Source: Bhargavaea cecembensis DSE10
GTDB taxonomy: Bacteria; Bacillota; Bacilli; Bacillales_A; Planococcaceae
NCBI RefSeq assembly: GCF_000348905.1
Contig: NZ_AOFT01000003.1
Location: 62,001-126,000, forward strand
Direction of reading: 5' to 3'
DNA: 64,000 nt
Of the stretch, positions 25,327 through 34,098 are shown one piece after another (position 1 is the stretch's first letter; every line of letters starts with the position of its first letter). The position numbers were made by a program, and so were the translations under genes. The notes below the pieces were generated by a model that did no database searches, was not told where the DNA came from, and saw only the letters and a list, made by a program, of their open reading frames with translations.

Positions 25327-27886
25327 TTAGCGCCATCCGCTGATGCGCTCGGGTTCCGGGACGAATGCCGCGGACAGCGCACGCATCCTGGCTTTAAGCA
25401 GCTGCGTCCTGCCTTCGGGTGTTCGCGTGTAGATCAGCTCGGCCCGGCCGACACGCTTTTTCCATTCTTCCAGGAAAGTCTCCGCGGTCTCCTTTTTCCG
25501 TCCAAGTTCTTCAGGCACGGCATGGATGTCTAACCGCTTTCCGAATCCGCGGGATCGCCTCACGATCAGATAGCGCGGATTCTCAATCGGCCCGAGCAGT
25601 TCGGCGAGTGCGTTCATAAACCGGGTCTTTTCACGGGTCGTGCCCACCGTGAGCCAGCATGTGTAATAGCCCTGCCCGTCCATCGGTGACCCGGATGGCT
25701 CCCTCTTCTGCCGGCCCGTCCAGCATCCCGCTCCGGTGCATCGCGGTATAGAGCGCTTCGGCAATCTCCTTCAAACTCGACTCGACGGACGGATGCCGCA
25801 TGTACAGCCTGCCCGCATGCCAGAATGACGGTGCGGCGACCGCAAGCCCGGCAAGCCCGCCCCAAAGGGTTGATTCGCCGAACGGCGTAACGGTCAGCCG
25901 GCGGATCCAGCCCCCCGCGTCCCATGCCGCTCCGGCGGCGGTAAATCCCGCCACATACAAAAGCCCCTTCAGCGTATTGTCGAGATAAAACGGTCTCGGA
26001 ACCGATCGGCTCGGCAGGACCGCCTCCTCCACCATCCGGCTGCCGGAATCAACTGCCCGCATCCAGCGCTCCCCGAGGTTGTCCCTTGAACGGGCCCTTC
26101 GCTCCATTTCACCGTCCAGCCGATCGATCTCCTCCATTGAAAAAGGAGGCTCCCCGACTACTAGCCGGCCGATGCCCGTCTCAATCACATCCCGCTCCGC
26201 CCCCGGACCCGCAAGCGAGCGGAACCGGCGGACGAGCGAACGCCAGTCATCGCCGCCGTCCTCCGCGTCGCGGTCGACGGTGACGAGATGCCAGATTGAC
26301 GCCGTCTTGTCCGGGTCTGCCGGATTGCGTCGGATCGCCCGGCCGCGCATCTGGTTGGACAGCATGTACGAACCGACACAGGACGCCATGACAAGCGAGT
26401 TCACACACGGTGCGTCCCAGCCCTCGCCGAGAAGCGCGGCCGTCCCGGTGAGCACGTCGATTTCCCCTTTTTCAAGAAGCTCAGTGACAGTAGCGACCAT
26501 CCCCTGCCGGTTCGCATCATTCACGGGGATCCGCACGAACGACGGATCATGCGGGAGCGGAACCGCCCCTTCCAGCCTTGGTGAGGCCGTTGCCGGAACG
26601 ACTGCAATCGATCCTGTGAGAATAGCCGGCCTAACCCGGCTTCCCAACTCCCGCCGCAGCATCTCGAACACCGGAACCGCGCCGATCCGGGTCAACGGCT
26701 TTTCATCGCCGGGCGCTGACGGCATGTCATCCGCCCGTATGTAATCGGTCAGGATGACCATGCGCAGCCGGTCACCCAAGATCTCTTTTTCAAGACGGAC
26801 GGTTTCCGCAACCGCGTTGAGTTTCGATTGGCTCTGGACAAGCGCGCGGCTGATCGCCGGCGTGGACGTCAGGTAAACGGAGCGCCGGTGGATGGCCCCG
26901 ATCCGGGACAGCCTTTTGCGCAGACGTTTAACCGTTTCCTTTTCTTCGTCCCCCAGCCTGAACAACAGCCCCGTCAGCAGCTCCTCCATCCAGCTCCGGT
27001 CAAGCGCCGGCATCGTCTCCTCCGGCATGCCGATCAGCAGCAGCGCCTCCCGGTATGCCTCCGAACCGCTTTCCTTCAGCACCATCAGCATCGCCGAAAA
27101 TACCCCGGGCATCCCGAGGATCTCTTCGACATGGGCCTCCGTCTGAACAATCCACCGGTGCTGCTCGAGATAGCGGATGAATTCCCCGTCTTCCCGCAGC
27201 TCATCCAGGAATTCATCCGTCCGTTCCCGGAACGCCAAAATCTCCGAGAGCTCATCAGCCGACGGGACGGTGAAGCGGATATAATCCTGGTGCGGACACA
27301 AGTCGCCCGCCTTCACGAGCGAGGCGACCGGGATTTCGAGATCGATCGGTCCGCACAGCGAAACGTACCGCTGCCAGCCGGCAGGTGACTCGTCATAAGG
27401 AGGCGTCGCGGTCAGCGCAACAACCGCCGGGTTTCCCAGCCCCTCCTTGATGTCCATCATCGTCTTCCACCAGGAAGTCCGCAGGTGATGCGCCTCGTCC
27501 AACACAATCGTCCCGAAACCTTCGGCGAGCAGCGGCCCTTCCCCGCCGGATTTGAACAGCGCGTGAAGCGACTGATACGTGGTCACCGTCACAAATCCTG
27601 GCGACGAAAGATCGGACGACAGCCAGTCCGGCCGCACCCCCTCCAGGAACAGGTCGGTGAGCCGGTCTGCCCACTGCTCCCGAAGTGCAATCGTCGGCGC
27701 GACAATCAGCGTCCGCCTGCCGATCCGACGCATCACCTCCAGCCCCAGCACCGTCTTCCCCGAACCCGGCGGCGCGACCAGATGGAGATGCCCGTTTTCC
27801 AAGTGCTGATCAAGTTCCGACAACACCTCTTCTTGATAAGACCGCCAAGGATGGGGGAACTTCATTGCCACCGGAAACTCCTCCAT
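25327..27886 (-). pseudogene. DEAD/DEAH-box helicase with C-terminal membrane segments, frameshifted
   Basis: The main frame (25631-27886) starts at ATG 27886, 7 bases after GGGAGGAGG. It has Walker A APPGSGKT, DEAH in VLDEAHHL, ALTATPP, and the arginine-finger motif QMRGRAIRR, so this is an SF2 ATPase of the restriction-helicase type. Two hydrophobic segments follow near residues 625-680. The frame ends at 25631, but the +/-1 frame (to 25327) continues with a sensible protein (GYYTCWLTVGTTREKTRF to ERISGWR). The switch is near 25,685, between RVTDG and DGQGYY. Intact length would be about 850 residues. Either a real lesion or a one-base error. Confidence 0.75.
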
Positions 27887-27934
27887 CTGCTTGCCTCCTC
27901 CCGTCAACCACATCATTCTTCTCCTAATCCTATC

Positions 27935-27966
27935 AAACCCGCAGGGAGGTGTCCCTGCGGGTTTTA
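27935..27966. terminator. Hairpin H1, bidirectional terminator type
   Basis: AAACCCGCAGGGA and TCCCTGCGGGTTT form a perfect 13-bp stem around GGTG, followed by TTAAA. It marks the left edge of the AT-rich island and resembles hairpins at 28326, 29248 and 31123. Confidence 0.75.
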
Positions 27967-28082
27967 AATCCAATTTTCTTCAGTATAATAAATGGAATAG
28001 ATAAAATTTGGAACTTGCGAGAAATAATTGATTTAGCCAGAGCGAATTCATTAATCTTCTAGAAAAAGGGGGCATTGTTAAC

Positions 28083-28313
28083 ATAGAACATAACAAAAAG
28101 ACGGGTTGGACATATTATTGGTCATATACTTTAGTTGCTTTAGGTGCATTGGGAGTGGTTGCAATCTTGAACTTTTTCTTTGGCCCACAAATGTTTCTCC
28201 CTCAAACTGCATCATTTGTACTAGCACTTGCAATAACTCTCCCTATCAATGTGGCTATTAATATATATAGATATATAAGAAACAAAAAGGCTTCAACCAA
28301 TGAGAAAAATTGA
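28083..28313 (+). CDS. Small two-helix membrane protein lacking a standard start codon
   Basis: The frame reads IEHNKKTGWTYYWSYTLVAL, a second hydrophobic stretch (ASFVLALAITLPINVAINI) and a basic tail to TGA at 28311. AAAAAGGGGG ends 10 bases before an ATA codon at 28083 that aligns with a start position; no ATG, GTG or TTG is available there. So it uses a rare start, or the start codon has mutated. AT-rich like its surroundings; no family recognised. Confidence 0.4.
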   Translation: MEHNKKTGWTYYWSYTLVALGALGVVAILNFFFGPQMFLPQTASFVLALAITLPINVAINIYRYIRNKKASTNEKN

Positions 28314-28325
28314 TTTCGCATGTCC

Positions 28326-28350
28326 ACCGCAGAGAAACTTCCCTGCGGGT
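28326..28350. repeat. Hairpin H2, degenerate copy of the CCCGCAGG hairpin
   Basis: CCGCAG and CTGCGG arms around a longer loop, followed by GTTAAAC. It lies between the ends of the two convergent small membrane genes and shares its arms with H1, H3 and H4. Confidence 0.5.
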
Positions 28351-28736
28351 TAAACAATTGATAGCTTCTTTCTAATGGGGAGCTCCAAAACACCATAAAT
28401 GAAAGGGATCACTAAAAAGTAAAACATCGCATGAACGGAAGTTCCCTTTTGAATCAATATGAAGGGCACATAGAAAAGGATAAAACTTATCACCAGGTAC
28501 ATTCCGGCCGAATAAAGAAGATGTGTCTTGCCTGTACGTTTTTTAATGAAATCGACCAGATATGAAACCGGAATGCCCGGTGACATATATAACAATATGA
28601 CCGGGTACATCATGCAAGTGTAATAAATAACCGTAATAAAATTCTCTACTGGAGGAAATAGAATGACAGCAAAATAAACGGCACCAAATATCGCTGTACA
28701 TAAAAGGGTAACGAGTTTAGATTTAAAGGTTCTCAT
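28350..28736 (-). CDS. Hypothetical four-helix membrane protein
   Basis: A 128-residue protein starting MRTFKSKLVTLLCTAIFGAV, with about four membrane segments and a basic loop DFIKKRTGKTH. The ATG at 28736 follows AAGGATGG at 7 bases; the frame extends to 28763 but without a better start. It is in the AT-rich island. No family recognised. Confidence 0.65.
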   Translation of the reverse strand: MRTFKSKLVTLLCTAIFGAVYFAVILFPPVENFITVIYYTCMMYPVILLYMSPGIPVSYLVDFIKKRTGKTHLLYSAGMYLVISFILFYVPFILIQKGTSVHAMFYFLVIPFIYGVLELPIRKKLSIV

Positions 28737-28848
28737 GAGTTCACCATCCTTAAAGCCGATCATAGGAAATTTATTGTTCCGTTAAAGGGACAAGGTATAT
28801 AGAAATGGAACTAATATGATATCCGGCTGTAGTAAAGGAGAGAAGGCT

Positions 28849-29220
28849 ATGGGTCTATCATTTATTGAACAGGTACATTACATTAGAATTCCTGTAAAAG
28901 ATTTAGAACTGTCCGCACGATGGTATAGTGATGTATTAGGGCTTCAGTTACTAAACACTACGGATGAACGTGCAATTATAAAAGTAAATGAAGGACCTTT
29001 CCTCCTGATCATAGTTCCTACCGAAGATGAAACATATGCACACTTCACAATTGACCATGAACCAGAATTCAGCATCGGCTTTACAAGTCCGGAATTATCC
29101 AATTTCCATCAACACTTAATTGATCATCAAGTGAAGGTCGAGGATATTAAAGAAGATCACGGCCATGCCTTCTTCCACTTTTACGACCCAGATGGAAATA
29201 AACTTCAAGCACACTGGTAA
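28849..29220 (+). CDS. VOC/glyoxalase-family protein
   Basis: A 123-residue single VOC module starting MGLSFIEQVHYIRIPVKDLE and ending HFYDPDGNKLQAHW. The metal-binding positions are plausible at His in QVHYIR, and the final motif DPDGNKLQ is characteristic. It may be a dioxygenase, isomerase or drug-binding protein. The ATG at 28849 lies after AAAGGAGAGAAGG. A CCCGCAGG hairpin terminator follows. Confidence 0.85.
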   Translation: MGLSFIEQVHYIRIPVKDLELSARWYSDVLGLQLLNTTDERAIIKVNEGPFLLIIVPTEDETYAHFTIDHEPEFSIGFTSPELSNFHQHLIDHQVKVEDIKEDHGHAFFHFYDPDGNKLQAHW

Positions 29221-29247
29221 TGAGTCCAAGCCTGAGGAATAGGCGAT

Positions 29248-29280
29248 AAACCCGCAGGAAGGAGTCCCTGCGGGTTTTAC
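29248..29280. terminator. Hairpin H3, bidirectional terminator type
   Basis: AAACCCGCAGG and CCTGCGGGTTT form an 11-bp stem. The preceding AATAGGCGA is shared with hairpin H4 at 31123, so a ~40-base element is repeated. Confidence 0.8.
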
Positions 29281-29974
29281 TCAGTTATCTTGGCTCCTCA
29301 CTTCTTCAAACCAGGCATCAAAAATGTGGCTTGGAAGTAACTCTTCATCATTGGAATAAATGAGATCGTATTTGTACTTTGATGAGAGTTTGTTTTCCTT
29401 AACATCATAATGCAGTTTGATTTCTGTTGGACAGTCCATATTGTATTCCCGGCACAATTCATGAATCTTCTTTAAATCCTCTTTTCCGATCTTCAAAAGT
29501 AATCTTTGGCGTTCATCTGATACATCATAATGGATTACTTCTTTTCGACTTTGATTTTGTGAATAGTTCACCATCATGGGAATAGATTAAACCATATTTA
29601 TATTGTCCTTTAAGTTGATTCTTCTTCACATCATAATCTAGTTTAATTTCCGTTGGCATTTCTCTATTATATTCTTCACATTTATTACGTATCTTTTTTA
29701 AAATCTCACGGCCGATTTTTCAGCATGGCCAACTGCCTTGTATCGGAAAAATCGTATTCGTGACTTTGCAGACCAGATTTTTGAACAGATGATTTAATTG
29801 ATCCCTGTGAACAAACTGCCCGTTAATTTTATAGAAGACATCAAAGGCATACATGTTAGGTTCGTACGAGGCATAAACAAATAGTCGTTCTGCCTTATTA
29901 TCCGCATACTCCAGACAAACGTCGACCATGTCTGTTTGTAATTCGGAAAGATGATCTTCAAATATGTTACTCAC
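29281..29974 (-). pseudogene. Mosaic of two decayed DUF600 (YezG-type) immunity genes
   Basis: The left end of the product (GTG at 29974, GGAGGG 7 bases upstream) reads MSNIFEDHLSELQTDMVDVC as an intact DUF600 start. The frame then shifts near 29790 (SHEYDFSDTRQLAML) and again near 29720 (KIGREILKKIRNKCEEYNRE). After GLIYSHDGEL it runs into the middle of a second copy (SRKEVIHYDVSDERQRLLLK) which goes on to a normal end, WFEEVRSQDN, at 29281. So one gene has two frameshifts and is fused to the rear half of another. It is probably non-functional, though the last 98-residue frame is open. Confidence 0.7.
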
Positions 29975-29994
29975 GACTTAGCCCTCCACTGGAA

Positions 29995-30444
29995 TCAAAA
30001 ATCTTCTTCCCAAGCTTCTTTTGCATCCATTAACCTTTGTAACAAGAATTCATAGAAGTTCTTCGCAGTATCGAAGTCATCCAGTCCACCTTGTCGATTC
30101 CATGCAATTACCGGACACTCACCGTTCTTCATTCTGCTTGTATCCAAACAATACGCGTATTCACCGATGTCATCGATCACAACTAAGTCATGATTCATTC
30201 CTATTTCCCTATAACTCTTTGTTGCATTTAGAACGGGAGCTATATTTGACTTAGCCACTCCTAAAATAGCAACACCAAACAAACCGCCTGATCCATGATT
30301 AGCTAAAAACCACTTATAACTTTTAGGCAATCGGATATCCAAAGTCTCTTGAATATATTCAATCTGCTTATCATTTACTCCGCCGGTAAAGTCATCATCG
30401 TCTATGTTTTTCTTAATAAAGTCGGATAATTCCTCTATATTCAT
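29995..30444 (-). CDS. SMI1/KNR4-family immunity protein, copy 2
   Basis: A 149-residue SMI1/KNR4 protein with the family core LPKSYKWFLANHGSGGLFGV and a negatively charged C-terminus. Such proteins neutralise nuclease toxins of polymorphic systems. The ATG at 30444 has GGGGGA 8 bases upstream. No matching toxin gene is adjacent, so it looks like an orphan immunity gene kept against rival strains. Confidence 0.8.
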   Translation of the reverse strand: MNIEELSDFIKKNIDDDDFTGGVNDKQIEYIQETLDIRLPKSYKWFLANHGSGGLFGVAILGVAKSNIAPVLNATKSYREIGMNHDLVVIDDIGEYAYCLDTSRMKNGECPVIAWNRQGGLDDFDTAKNFYEFLLQRLMDAKEAWEEDF

Positions 30445-30567
30445 TCCATCTGTCCCCCATAGCCATTCATTCCTCACTAACAGTGGAGAAAAAGGCGGAC
30501 TCCACCTGTCGCACATAGATAACCTGAGTGCCCCCCACTGGAAAACGTTCTTGCAGGGTAGACTTAT

Positions 30568-31018
30568 TTATTCTTCATGACTTTTCACTTCATTGAACCA
30601 GGCACCGAAGATATGATCAGGCAGTCGCTCATTATCATTTGAATAAACCAGCTCATAGTTATAACTGCCTTCCAGTTTGTTTTTCTTCACATCATAGTGC
30701 AACTTGATCTCCGTTGGCATGTCTCTACCAAATTCCTTACACTTAGCATGAATTTGTTTTAAGTTCTCATTTCCGTTGTGTAATAACGCCCTCTGCCGAT
30801 CGAGTTCTACATCATACTGTTCATTTGAAACGGCATCGTTCAATTTGTTTTTCCGGACAGTCTTGCCATTGATCCTAAAGAAAACATCAAAAGAATACAT
30901 TTCTGGCTCATAAGAACAGTAGATATATATGTCATCCGGTCGATTTTCAACATACTCCAGACATACAGCGACCATGTCTGTCCTGTATTTCAGCGAGATG
31001 ATCTTCGAATTTCTTCAC
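30568..31018 (-). pseudogene. DUF600 (YezG-type) immunity gene with N-terminal frameshift
   Basis: From GTG near 31018 the frame reads VKKFEDHLAEIQ; one extra G at about 30,980 then shifts it, and TDMVAVCLEYVENRPDDIYI continues in the main frame to 30568. The ATG at 30975 would give a 135-residue N-truncated protein. The rest is intact, including DMPTEIKLHYDVKKNKLEG and YELVYSNDNERLPDHIF, the DUF600 hallmark. Possibly inactive. Confidence 0.7.
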
Positions 31019-31122
31019 CCTGAACACACCCTCATCACAAAAAATGCATTACCCTCACCTTTAAGAGAAGACTTGGCTCTTCATTGGGCCTTTTCTTCCT
31101 GTCGTGCTGAATAATAGGCGAG

Positions 31123-31152
31123 AAACCCGCAGGGACGCTCCCGCGGGTTCCT
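31123..31152. terminator. Hairpin H4
   Basis: AACCCGC and GCGGGTT arms around AGGGACGCTCCC, followed by CCTTTTC. It has the same flank (AATAGGCGA) as H3 and lies just after an intact DUF600 gene. Confidence 0.7.
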
Positions 31153-31158
31153 TTTCGC

Positions 31159-31629
31159 TCAGTTTTCTTGGTTTTTCACTTCTTCAAACCATACATTAAA
31201 AATATCTGCAGGAAGTAACTCGTCATCATTTGAATAAACAAAATCGTATCGATAGTTACCTTCGAGTTTGTTTTGCTTTATATCATAATGTAATTTAAGT
31301 TCTGTCGGCATATCTCTATTAAATTCCTGACACTTATCATGAATTAATTCTAAGTTATCCATCCCTATCCTTGTTAATGCACTCATTCTTTCCCTTGAAA
31401 TATCATACTCATGTGCTTTTGGGTTTTGAGATGATTCTACTGCCTCGTTTAATTGATGTTTACGTACTACCTTACCATTAATCCTATAGAAAACGTTAAA
31501 TGCGTACATCTTAGGCTCATAAGAACCGTAAATATAGATGTCATCTGCTTTCCCCTCTACATACTCCAAACACACTGCAACCATATCGGTCTGTGCTTCA
31601 GAAAGGTAATCCTCAAATGTCTTGCCCAA
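31159..31629 (-). CDS. DUF600/YezG-family immunity protein, intact copy
   Basis: A 156-residue protein with the family hallmark DMPTELKLHYDIKQNKLEGN and YDFVYSNDDELLPADIFNVW. YezG-type proteins protect against YeeF-type LXG toxins. The TTG at 31629 lies 8 bases after GGGAG and lines up with the GTG starts of the two sibling copies; an ATG at 31650 would add seven residues but sits only 3 bases from its site. It follows the SMI1 gene in the LXG toxin operon. Confidence 0.78.
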   Translation of the reverse strand: MGKTFEDYLSEAQTDMVAVCLEYVEGKADDIYIYGSYEPKMYAFNVFYRINGKVVRKHQLNEAVESSQNPKAHEYDISRERMSALTRIGMDNLELIHDKCQEFNRDMPTELKLHYDIKQNKLEGNYRYDFVYSNDDELLPADIFNVWFEEVKNQEN

Positions 31630-31684
31630 TAATATCTCTCCCAGAGCCATAATCCCTCTTCAACGTGATCCTAACTATCCCGTT

Positions 31685-32125
31685 TTATATAAGTTGTTTT
31701 ACAAACGAACTGAAACTATCTGCAATCCAATAGGTATTCTCTTCATCCGTAGAATCATCAAATTGATAAGAGTCATCCCAGTAATAAACGCCCTCAAATT
31801 CGCCCTCGCAAATCAGAACAATGAACCCCTGCATCAAGTCGTCACCGATGATCATCGCATGTTCCAGTAAATCATCCTCAAACTTGTTCATCCAGGTTTC
31901 AATGTCAGATGTTCTACTACCAGTTTGTAACCCATACAACACGTCAACATGAATATATGCAGAGGTGTCCTTTATAAAAACTTTGTTTTCATCATTTTTT
32001 TCTATAACGCCACCATTGAATTCCTGCAAAAATTCCACATAATCATTTGGCAGTTTTACTTTATACTGTTCTTCAATTTCATTGATTTCCTGCAGCGTTG
32101 CACTACCGAACTTTTGAATAGTCAT
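31685..32125 (-). CDS. SMI1/KNR4-family immunity protein, copy 1 (likely cognate)
   Basis: A 146-residue protein with LPNDYVEFLQEFNGG, the SMI1 core, and an acidic tail (YYWDDSYQFDDSTDEENTYW). AAGGAG lies 6 bases before the ATG at 32125. It starts 10 bases after the LXG toxin stop, the normal place for a cognate immunity gene. SMI1 proteins are known partners of WHH-type HNH nucleases. Its AT-rich composition matches the toxin tip. Confidence 0.87.
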   Translation of the reverse strand: MTIQKFGSATLQEINEIEEQYKVKLPNDYVEFLQEFNGGVIEKNDENKVFIKDTSAYIHVDVLYGLQTGSRTSDIETWMNKFEDDLLEHAMIIGDDLMQGFIVLICEGEFEGVYYWDDSYQFDDSTDEENTYWIADSFSSFVKQLI

Positions 32126-32135
32126 AATAATCTCC

Positions 32136-33662
32136 TTAATTTCGTTTTTTGAGAGCCATGCCGCCTCTATGGGTATATTCTTTGTGAATTTCCTTATTAA
32201 TCTCTTGCATAGTTTTACCATCTTGATGATGGTGCCAAGTATTATTTTTCGCATCTCTAGGGCCATTTGGTGCCAACTCATCAGCTCTTTTGAAATCGGT
32301 ATTATAGCTTTCAAATCTTCCTATATTAACCTCTTGCTTTACAAATCCAGCCTCTTTAAAGTCGGGAAATCCATTAGGATATCTAACAAAGTGGCCATCA
32401 GGATGCTGATAAATCCATGTTCCATTTTTATCAATATACACACGCCCACCTTTCTCAATCCACTTCCTTGGATTAGGTGAATTCTTGGGTTTTGTTAATA
32501 ATTCCTCTTTGGATACAGCATCTGGTTGATCATATTTTTTCTCAATCTCTTTTATTTTTTCAGTCTTAGCAGCACTTTTTATACTTTTTGCTGCGCGTCC
32601 CATTCCATCTGCCGCATCGCTAATCCCCAAAAGTTCTCCACCCAATTTAATGCCTTTAAACAGCTTTCCTACAGGCAAAAGAGAAGCGCCTGCAAGAACT
32701 TTTTCTCCACTTGATGTTTTGGGATCTGCAAGAGTCTCTAAATCTTCAAGAAATAAAAAGTCCATAATGCCTTTCCCAACGCTCATCGCGCCTTCCCCGG
32801 CTTCTTCTAAGAATTGCCCGACGCTATTTTCTCTAATTGCCCCTTCATCTTTATCCGGTATCGATTCTGAAAGATCGTATGTATTTGTCTCACCTGCAAT
32901 GGTCACAGGTACAGGATAGGAGTTTGCTCCGGATACCATGTTGGGACGATTCAATCCTGACATATTAGAAAGTCCATCAACAGATGCGTCGTGCGCAGTC
33001 AAGGAAAGTCGCAGCGGATGCCGGGCAGTGACCGTTTTCCATGAATCTGCAGGAAAATCTGCGCCTGTCAATCCCTCGGTCATCATACTCTCGACATCAA
33101 TGATCCACTGCTCCATCTTCTTCAAATCCATGTCAACAGTAGACAAAGCAGCAGTCTGGCTTTGGTCGAATTCCATCAGTCCTCCAATAGTAGAGTCGCG
33201 CTGTCTCTCCGAGGATCTGACACCTTCCTGTACTTCACTGTCATCGAGATGAGGAAGAGAAACAATATCTGCAACACTGTCCATGATGCTGTTCGTCTCG
33301 TCTGTAAGGGTTCCTGTAATCCTTCGAATCTCCTCTAACCCTGCCTGGACTTCTCTTTCGAGAAATTCCTGCCTGATCTTTCCCATCCGGTCGGGCTCGA
33401 ATGAATTCAGTGCTTCTCCGATACGCCGGAGAGTATCAGCGAAACGGCTTTTAAAACTTATAAAGAAATCCAACAGCGGCAAATGACATTCCTGGTAAAA
33501 CGAGCGAATGGCATTACCGCCTTCTCCCTTTAAAGCATCTTCCAGCAAGACAAGTTCTTCCACCACCTGTTTAATTCCCTGTATCTCTTCTTCCAGGCGG
33601 TTCAGCTTCTCTATGTTCCGATGTAACCCCTCATGAAATTGCTGTACATCCAATACCTTCAC
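32136..33662 (-). CDS. LXG polymorphic toxin with C-terminal WHH (HNH/EndoVII) nuclease
   Basis: A 508-residue type VII-secreted toxin. Residues 1-~200 are an LXG domain (helical, starting MKVLDVQQFHEGLHRNIEKL). A linker and pre-toxin region with a hydrophobic stretch (LAGASLLPVGKLFKGIKLGG) follows. The tip has NTWHHHQDGKTMQEI and HKEYTHRGGM, the catalytic pattern of WHH nucleases. The start is GTG at 33662 with GGAGTG upstream. The LXG part is as GC-rich as the host, but the last ~150 codons are AT-rich like the immunity gene, the mark of tip swapping. No WXG100 or secretion genes lie within the window. Confidence 0.9.
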   Translation of the reverse strand: MKVLDVQQFHEGLHRNIEKLNRLEEEIQGIKQVVEELVLLEDALKGEGGNAIRSFYQECHLPLLDFFISFKSRFADTLRRIGEALNSFEPDRMGKIRQEFLEREVQAGLEEIRRITGTLTDETNSIMDSVADIVSLPHLDDSEVQEGVRSSERQRDSTIGGLMEFDQSQTAALSTVDMDLKKMEQWIIDVESMMTEGLTGADFPADSWKTVTARHPLRLSLTAHDASVDGLSNMSGLNRPNMVSGANSYPVPVTIAGETNTYDLSESIPDKDEGAIRENSVGQFLEEAGEGAMSVGKGIMDFLFLEDLETLADPKTSSGEKVLAGASLLPVGKLFKGIKLGGELLGISDAADGMGRAAKSIKSAAKTEKIKEIEKKYDQPDAVSKEELLTKPKNSPNPRKWIEKGGRVYIDKNGTWIYQHPDGHFVRYPNGFPDFKEAGFVKQEVNIGRFESYNTDFKRADELAPNGPRDAKNNTWHHHQDGKTMQEINKEIHKEYTHRGGMALKKRN

Positions 33663-33860
33663 TGATTCACACTCCCGGAAACGGAAATCTCTACTGCCAC
33701 TAATTCTCTCAGAAATTCCCTGTTTCTCTAATCGGACAAAAGTCTGTATTCAATCTTGAGTAAATAGGAAAGCTGTTACGCCTTACTAGCTCTTAGTGCC
33801 CACGAGCCTTCTCAGAAATGACGCCCATAAAAACAAGGGCAGTCTTTGATTTCCAACACC
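33663..33860. other. Intergenic region upstream of the LXG toxin
   Basis: No gene, array or clear promoter is seen. LXG genes usually follow small helper genes (DUF3130, DUF5344 or similar), and none is present here. Confidence 0.5.
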
Positions 33861-34007
33861 TGTGGAGATCTTCTTCCCACTCCTATAAATCGGTTGTGGA
33901 TATCCGGGTTATCCCCGGTTTCGATGTCAAAATCGGATTTTGGCTGTGGAATGTCGGGATAAGTCCGGGGATAAGGAAGGCTTCTGCTCCCTTTCGACCG
34001 TGGATAA
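33861..34007 (+). repeat. Dispersed ~150-bp element with DnaA-box-like words, copy 2
   Basis: TGTGGA words at 33861, 33895 and 33945 and CGTGGATAA at 33999 have spacings of 34, 50 and 54, against 34, 50 and 53 in copy 1. GGGTTATCCCCGG is shared at the same place. The sequence between words is only partly alike. It lies in the divergent gap between the LXG toxin and an EamA gene. Confidence 0.75.
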
Positions 34008-34098
34008 GTCCTGACATCGGATATTAAGCCAATTTTGCCCTCCCCAGCCTTTGCCCTCATGATATATTAGAAGAATGAAATGACGGGGAGGGTCGGCC

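Noticed and set aside
28083-33662. A prophage or integrative element
   Set aside because: No integrase, terminase, structural or conjugation gene, and no flanking direct repeats were found; the island is a toxin-immunity locus.
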